A stretch of DNA of 64,000 nt from Sabellastarte sp. h YS-2021. Taxonomy: Eukaryota; Annelida; Polychaeta; Sabellida; Sabellidae. The stretch lies in the NCBI GenBank assembly GCA_964017235.1, contig OZ024928.1:83881566-83945565 (forward strand), written 5' to 3'. Of this stretch, positions 59,112-64,000 are shown piece after piece. The position numbers and the translations under genes are program-made. Each line of letters begins with the position of its first letter. Positions within the stretch are counted from its first letter, which is position 1. The notes under the pieces are model-generated. The model saw nothing but the letters and a program-made list of their open reading frames with translations. It was not told the origin of the DNA and did not search any database.

Positions 59112-62100
59112 CTTTCATCTGACTAGATGTTTTCATTCAATATGGTCTTCCTTGATAACTTTCCGTAAGACTCACTACCAAATCTGTGTCAAATAACAAA
59201 TACTTTTAAAACCAATACAACAAATTTCATTACAGCATCAGAATACCATATCTACCTACAGTTATGGAGGTACAAGAGGTCATAAGGGTGGAGCACATTA
59301 GTTACATTAAGCTGTGCACATTAGTTGGTCATGATTCTGAACTGTAAACCACAGAGCTTCCATCACCAAATATTAACATTGTCATTTAAATCAAGGGACA
59401 ACATTCAAATCCACAACCTCAGAGGTCAAACAAGTGTGTGTTACTCATACAGCATGGAGCTTCTGCAACAGGTAAAAGAAGTGCACGTTCTCTGAAAAGC
59501 TGTGTCAGTCAAAGGGAGACAAAAATTAAAGTTAAAATTCTAATCCAATCTAATTTACTCACAGTCAAAACTCTAATCTAATCTAATATCTTCCTCACAG
59601 GGTGTGGTGGGGGAAGTATAGGACCCAGCACACTAAACTAACATAAGAATGACATAAAGTTATAGTCGATGAACCTTCTAGATCAATAATCCAGGATTGT
59701 GGTTATGAAAGAGGAATGAGGTGGTGAGACTTAAATTGAAGAGGTCAGTCATAAGATGCCTCCAATGTTTTACTGGGACCCAGTTTCAAACCCCTTTCAA
59801 CAGAACTGACCACACTAGAACAGTCCATAAGTGAACTCTTTATGTTGTCTTGAGCTGGTTTTATAGCCATGACCAGTAAAATGACAGTCAGGTGATTAAA
59901 TGCCATACAGGAGACTTTTTTATCAGCAGAGGAATAAATAAGAGAAATATAATAAATTTTAGTATACTTTTACCTTGTTCCATGGATGTATGTTTTACCA
60001 ATAAGGTAGAAAAATATCCAAGACTTAAAAAATAACAGCTATAAATAATACTGAATATCCTTGCAGGCTTGCACACCACTACAAATACCACAATATCTCC
60101 TTAAAACTATGTACAAAAATTTAAATAATTATATTAAAAATGTTTTAAATGTTTTAATACTGCTGTAATCAATAAGAAAAAAAGGAACAGAAAATTGTGT
60201 TTTAATTAAAATTGAATACCCATATGGAGATACTGGTGGTACTCAAGAACTACATAAGCACTGTTATTAACAGACAATCAATAGCTCTGTGTGAACACCA
60301 TTTCTCTTTAGATCACAAGGGTATGAGCATCAGGTATTAATGATGTGATTCAACCAATACAATAGCCTTGCTTAAAGCTCAAGTTTCTCTGTAATTATGA
60401 ACATCTTCAATTTACATACAGTACTTTATACAATCTTGCTTTTACATCACCATACTGCAAATTTTGGTGAGCTAATATATCTTAACTTGTAGGAATGCTT
60501 TATGAAAACCAAACCTTTGTACTCAAGTTTGATAAAGCTTTTGGTATATGTTTGAGCCTTACTGGCTATGCATGAGTCAGACAGCCCAGATAAAATGTGC
60601 AAAAATGGCAGCTGTCAATAGTGCAGTAAACTTGAAGGTATGTGCCCAAGATAAACAATTATTTCAGGAAGCAATATTTATAAGATGTAAACTTTACAAA
60701 TTGTACAAACCCAATAGCTAGTGTTATGATGCTTAAAAAAGTAAAAGCTCAAACACTCACAGTGGAATTTATAAATACACATCAGCTGTACATAATAATA
60801 GCTTGGAAAAGGCAAACCCTACTCTAGCTCTATCTGACTGAAAAATTCAAAACACTTTGTCTGACAATATTTATGTTCCTCAAATTAAAAACTGATCCAA
60901 GATTTCAAAAACAGAATAGATTCCCTTTTCCTAAAATTAAACTGACCGCTCTCAATTGAAAATTTAACTGATCATCAAAATGTGATGCAGTACGCCCTTT
61001 TTCAGAACCAAAACAATCTGAGAATAAATCACTGTTCTGGATTTGTTTGAAACAGGAATGATTAATATTACAAGTGATTAAGTTACCTAGCTTATTTCAA
61101 TTGATTCTTGCTGGTAGAAAAATTTAGTGGTAAAAAATATGCATCATAACAATACACACAATAAAAACAACACAAAACAAGAACAAATACATATGGTATC
61201 CATCAAATGATATACAGGGCAAAAAGATAAATCAGGAAATGTAAATTTATGTTCCTTTCATGTGTAGGGTTAGTCAGACAAAATAATTTTTCAAGAAGTG
61301 TTGATATTAAACTAGAATTTTAATATTGAATTCCATCAGTAGTTGGCATTCTATTTTCATTGTTTTGTGTTACAAATGCATAAGTTGACTCACGATTTCA
61401 TTTTTAGTTAGCCAAAGCCAAAGATGTTTCACAATTACCATATAAAAGATTGAAAAAGGGACGTTGCAAACCCATACTGGATCTAAAAAAAATTTGTAGG
61501 CAGTAAATTAACGGCTTCAGTGTGAAGCAATTATAAGATAAAGTAATATTTTGAAAATGCTGTTTACTGATTTATTGGAAATGACAATTAAACTTACAGA
61601 CTTCACACTGAAATGTAGTGCCCTTCTAGACTGGAATCTTGATATGCAATACCAATGTTAAAGTAAATATATTGTGAATGTGTTGTTTATGCACAGTCCT
61701 AACACTCCGAATGAATTTTGACATTTGACCAAAAATTGCTATGTATTCGACTTTTAGAGTAAAATAAAGGATCATGGTACTACAGGAGATAGAAGTCATT
61801 GTTTATAATAAAGACCTAGTTTATAGTTCAATGTAAACTGTCTAGTGCAAATTAATGCCAGGTTCAACTTTATTGGGTATTTAATCACTTGGCTCTCCCC
61901 TCTATGGTGATGAGTTCAAATCTGGCTCACGATTACACCTGGGATGCACTGGGGGCTTGTCCTACTGACATAGCTATGAAGATGGACATTACATCCCTAC
62001 CATTGACTTTTGATCTTGATTACATCTACTAGCATTACTTGGGAGTATGCCATATTGACACTTAGTTCTCAAGTACACCTTAAGGTTGTGCAATATTTTG

Positions 62101-62954
62101 ACAAGAATTATGGTAACAATTATCCAGTATATACCATTAATTTGGGAGAATATCTGATAATGTATGAAAAACTTTGAGCTTATGTAAAACAGAATATGTG
62201 TGTAATTGTTATGTCTTTTAATTTTAATTATTTGCAAGATTATTTACTGTGCATCTTCACATTTATTGTGTGTATTTCTCAATATTGTAGTACTGTACAA
62301 CTATTTTCGGTACAAAAAGAAACAGTTTAATATGTGTTATATACCAATACATTCGGTAACCAGGAACCATTTTCCAGTCATTTTGCCATTCACTACAAAT
62401 ACATAATCAAAGAGCCAAGCAAAATTAAGCATGATACGTAAAAAAAACTTTGACACATTGGAACATACCGTTTCACCTGTTATCCCAAAAGATAAGCTTC
62501 TAAGGAATTAGCATCCTTCAACCATTGAGTGCACTCAGCCCTGTTTCAGATAACGATGACCTTGCAGACCACAGATGTGAAAGCAATAACTACAGTATCC
62601 TTGGCACCCTCAAATCACGCCACTTGCTAATTATCAATTCACTGGACAATATGGCTAGACAGTGATGCTCAGTCCTGCACTTCTAACACATATAATTTAA
62701 CCTAAAAATAAAGACAACAACAAATATTGACAAGGTAAAAAGAAAAAGTGAGAAACACCGTTATTAAAGACAAGCCCTGGATACAGACAATTGCTATAAC
62801 TTGTTCAGTGAGTAAACCATATGGAGAAGCTAGCAGCAGACATTTTGGGATGTTTCTAATGGCTACACAGGACTACTCGTTACTACCTCAAAAGCTCAGT
62901 ACATAAAATCAATGACTACCGCTGCTTGTTCCCCATTCAACTGCCTCTTTTAAC
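59112..62954. other. Upstream flank of TMEM63 (5'UTR/promoter region), no gene recognised
   Basis: AT-rich and without convincing coding sequence. Two weak tRNA-like B boxes (minus strand, about 59388-59400; plus strand, about 61912-61922) may be old SINE remnants. A 5' non-coding exon and promoter of TMEM63 could lie here but cannot be identified by eye. Confidence 0.4.
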
Positions 62955-64000
62955 ACAAGAGGAGAGTGCCCGTGAACGGGCACTGTGTCAGCTGACTGAA
63001 TGTTTTTGATTTGTGATGGTGATAATGAGAGGAAAGCATAATTATCAGGGAAAGGGCTGTACAGAAATACAGTAAATGGTAACTGAACAGCATGTTCGAA
63101 AGATATTCCGAAGCTGACAGAAGAAAAGGACAAAAAAGTTGTGCCCTGCAAATGGTATTATGAAATAAAGTAACAAGGTAATTGTTTAAGTGTAAAAAGT
63201 AGGTTAAAAATATTTAAAGAAATACTATAAATGCAATATCCTCGTTCGAACATTAAGAAGGGGTCCAAAGGTCAAATCTGACCATACCAAAAGATTCCCA
63301 GCCAAAGAATTTAGGATGGTTTACCATCCCAAACCTCTCGGACCAATAATAAGTGAGTCATAGGCACTTTTTAAGTTTGGCTATCCTTGTTTGACCTTGA
63401 AGGAGGGGTCCAAGGTCAAATCCGACCACACAAAAAAATTCCCAGCCCATGATTTCCTGTAGCTTGTTTACCATCCCAAACCTGTAGGACCAATAATAAG
63501 CGAGTTCTAAGCCATTGTAAGTTTGGCTATCCTCAATTGACCTTGAAGGAGGGGTCCCAGGTCAAATCTGACCACACCAAAAGAATCCCAGCCCATGATT
63601 TCCTATATGTTGGTTTACCATCCCAAACCTCCAAGACCAATAATACGCGAGTTATAAGCACTTTTAAGTTTGGCTATCCTCATTTGACCTTGAAGGAGGG
63701 GTCCAAGGTGAAATCCGACCACACCAAAAAATTCCCAGCTCATGATTTTCTATAGGTTGGTTTTCATTCCAAACCTCTAGGACAATAATAAGCGAGTTAT
63801 AAGCACTTTTATGTTTGGCTATCCTCATTTGACCTTGAAGGAGGGTTCCAAGGTCAAATCAGACCATATTAACAGATTCCCAGCCCATGATTTCCTACAG
63901 GTTGGATACAATGATTTATTCAACAGTGAGAACCTGAAAGAAGCTATTGCTCAGCTATGCCATGACATAGAGGTCTGCAATTTCACTATGTTATAGCTGA
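62955..64000. mobile_element. Tandem-repeat element, copy 2 of the 9933 family, cut by the window edge
   Basis: Starts like copy 1 (ACAAGAGGAGAGTGCCCGTG), with the same hairpin AGTGCCCG-TGAA-CGGGCACT at 62965-62984 and TGTCAGCTGACTGA after it. Then about five units of the 140-150-bp array (63240-63900), passing into the 154-bp array at 63905 at the same kind of junction (GGATACAATGATTTA) seen near 10970. The sequence ends inside the element. Confidence 0.85.

Overview
This window looks like intronic and flanking DNA of an animal genome. It is AT-rich, has long introns and is crowded with transposable elements. The repeat mix (tandem-repeat-cored elements with hairpin ends, DIRS and PIF/Harbinger elements, tRNA-derived SINEs ending in AATAAA repeats) fits a mollusc, most likely a bivalve. 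That placement is inference; no species marker is visible. There are no bacterial-style genes, no rRNA and no CRISPR array.

One host gene occupies almost the whole window on the minus strand: a TMEM63 (OSCA/CSC1-like) mechanosensitive cation channel. I could reconstruct 23 coding exons, from an ATG at 59111 to a TAG at 2412. They have consistent splice phases and GT/AG borders throughout, and give a 2,385-nt reading frame (794 residues). The coding exons make up only about 4% of the 56.7-kb locus. Several exons have decayed or near-identical micro-copies next to them (exons 13, 17 and 19). The acceptor of the last exon is embedded in an approximately 45-bp tandem array that repeats the splice acceptor.

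The introns hold the mobile DNA. From low to high coordinates: the right end of a tandem-repeat element (1-497), a palindromic MITE (848-1428), a hairpin-ended tandem-repeat element (3081-4836), a broken DIRS fragment (about 6935-9440), a large tandem-repeat element (9933-12962), a pogo/Tigger-like MITE (13207-13390) and another hairpin-ended tandem-repeat element (13837-14994). Next is a structurally complete PIF/Harbinger transposon (17096-22409) with TTA target duplications, an intact DDE transposase and an intact MADF/Myb-like protein. Then come a 3.3-kb element (26676-29978) with a fold-back repeat inside it, and a DIRS element with inverted terminal repeats (about 32784-40280). That DIRS element is interrupted by an L2/CR1-like non-LTR fragment, which itself carries an unknown 789-bp insert. 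Further on are SINEs (45085, 58388), a 3.35-kb element with a higher-order tandem array (50837-54189), and a second copy of the 9933 family running off the right edge (62955-64000).

The DNA upstream of the start codon (59112-62954) shows no other gene. The functional content is therefore one channel gene plus one Harbinger element that may still be able to move. Everything else is repeat DNA, or intron in which I recognise nothing.
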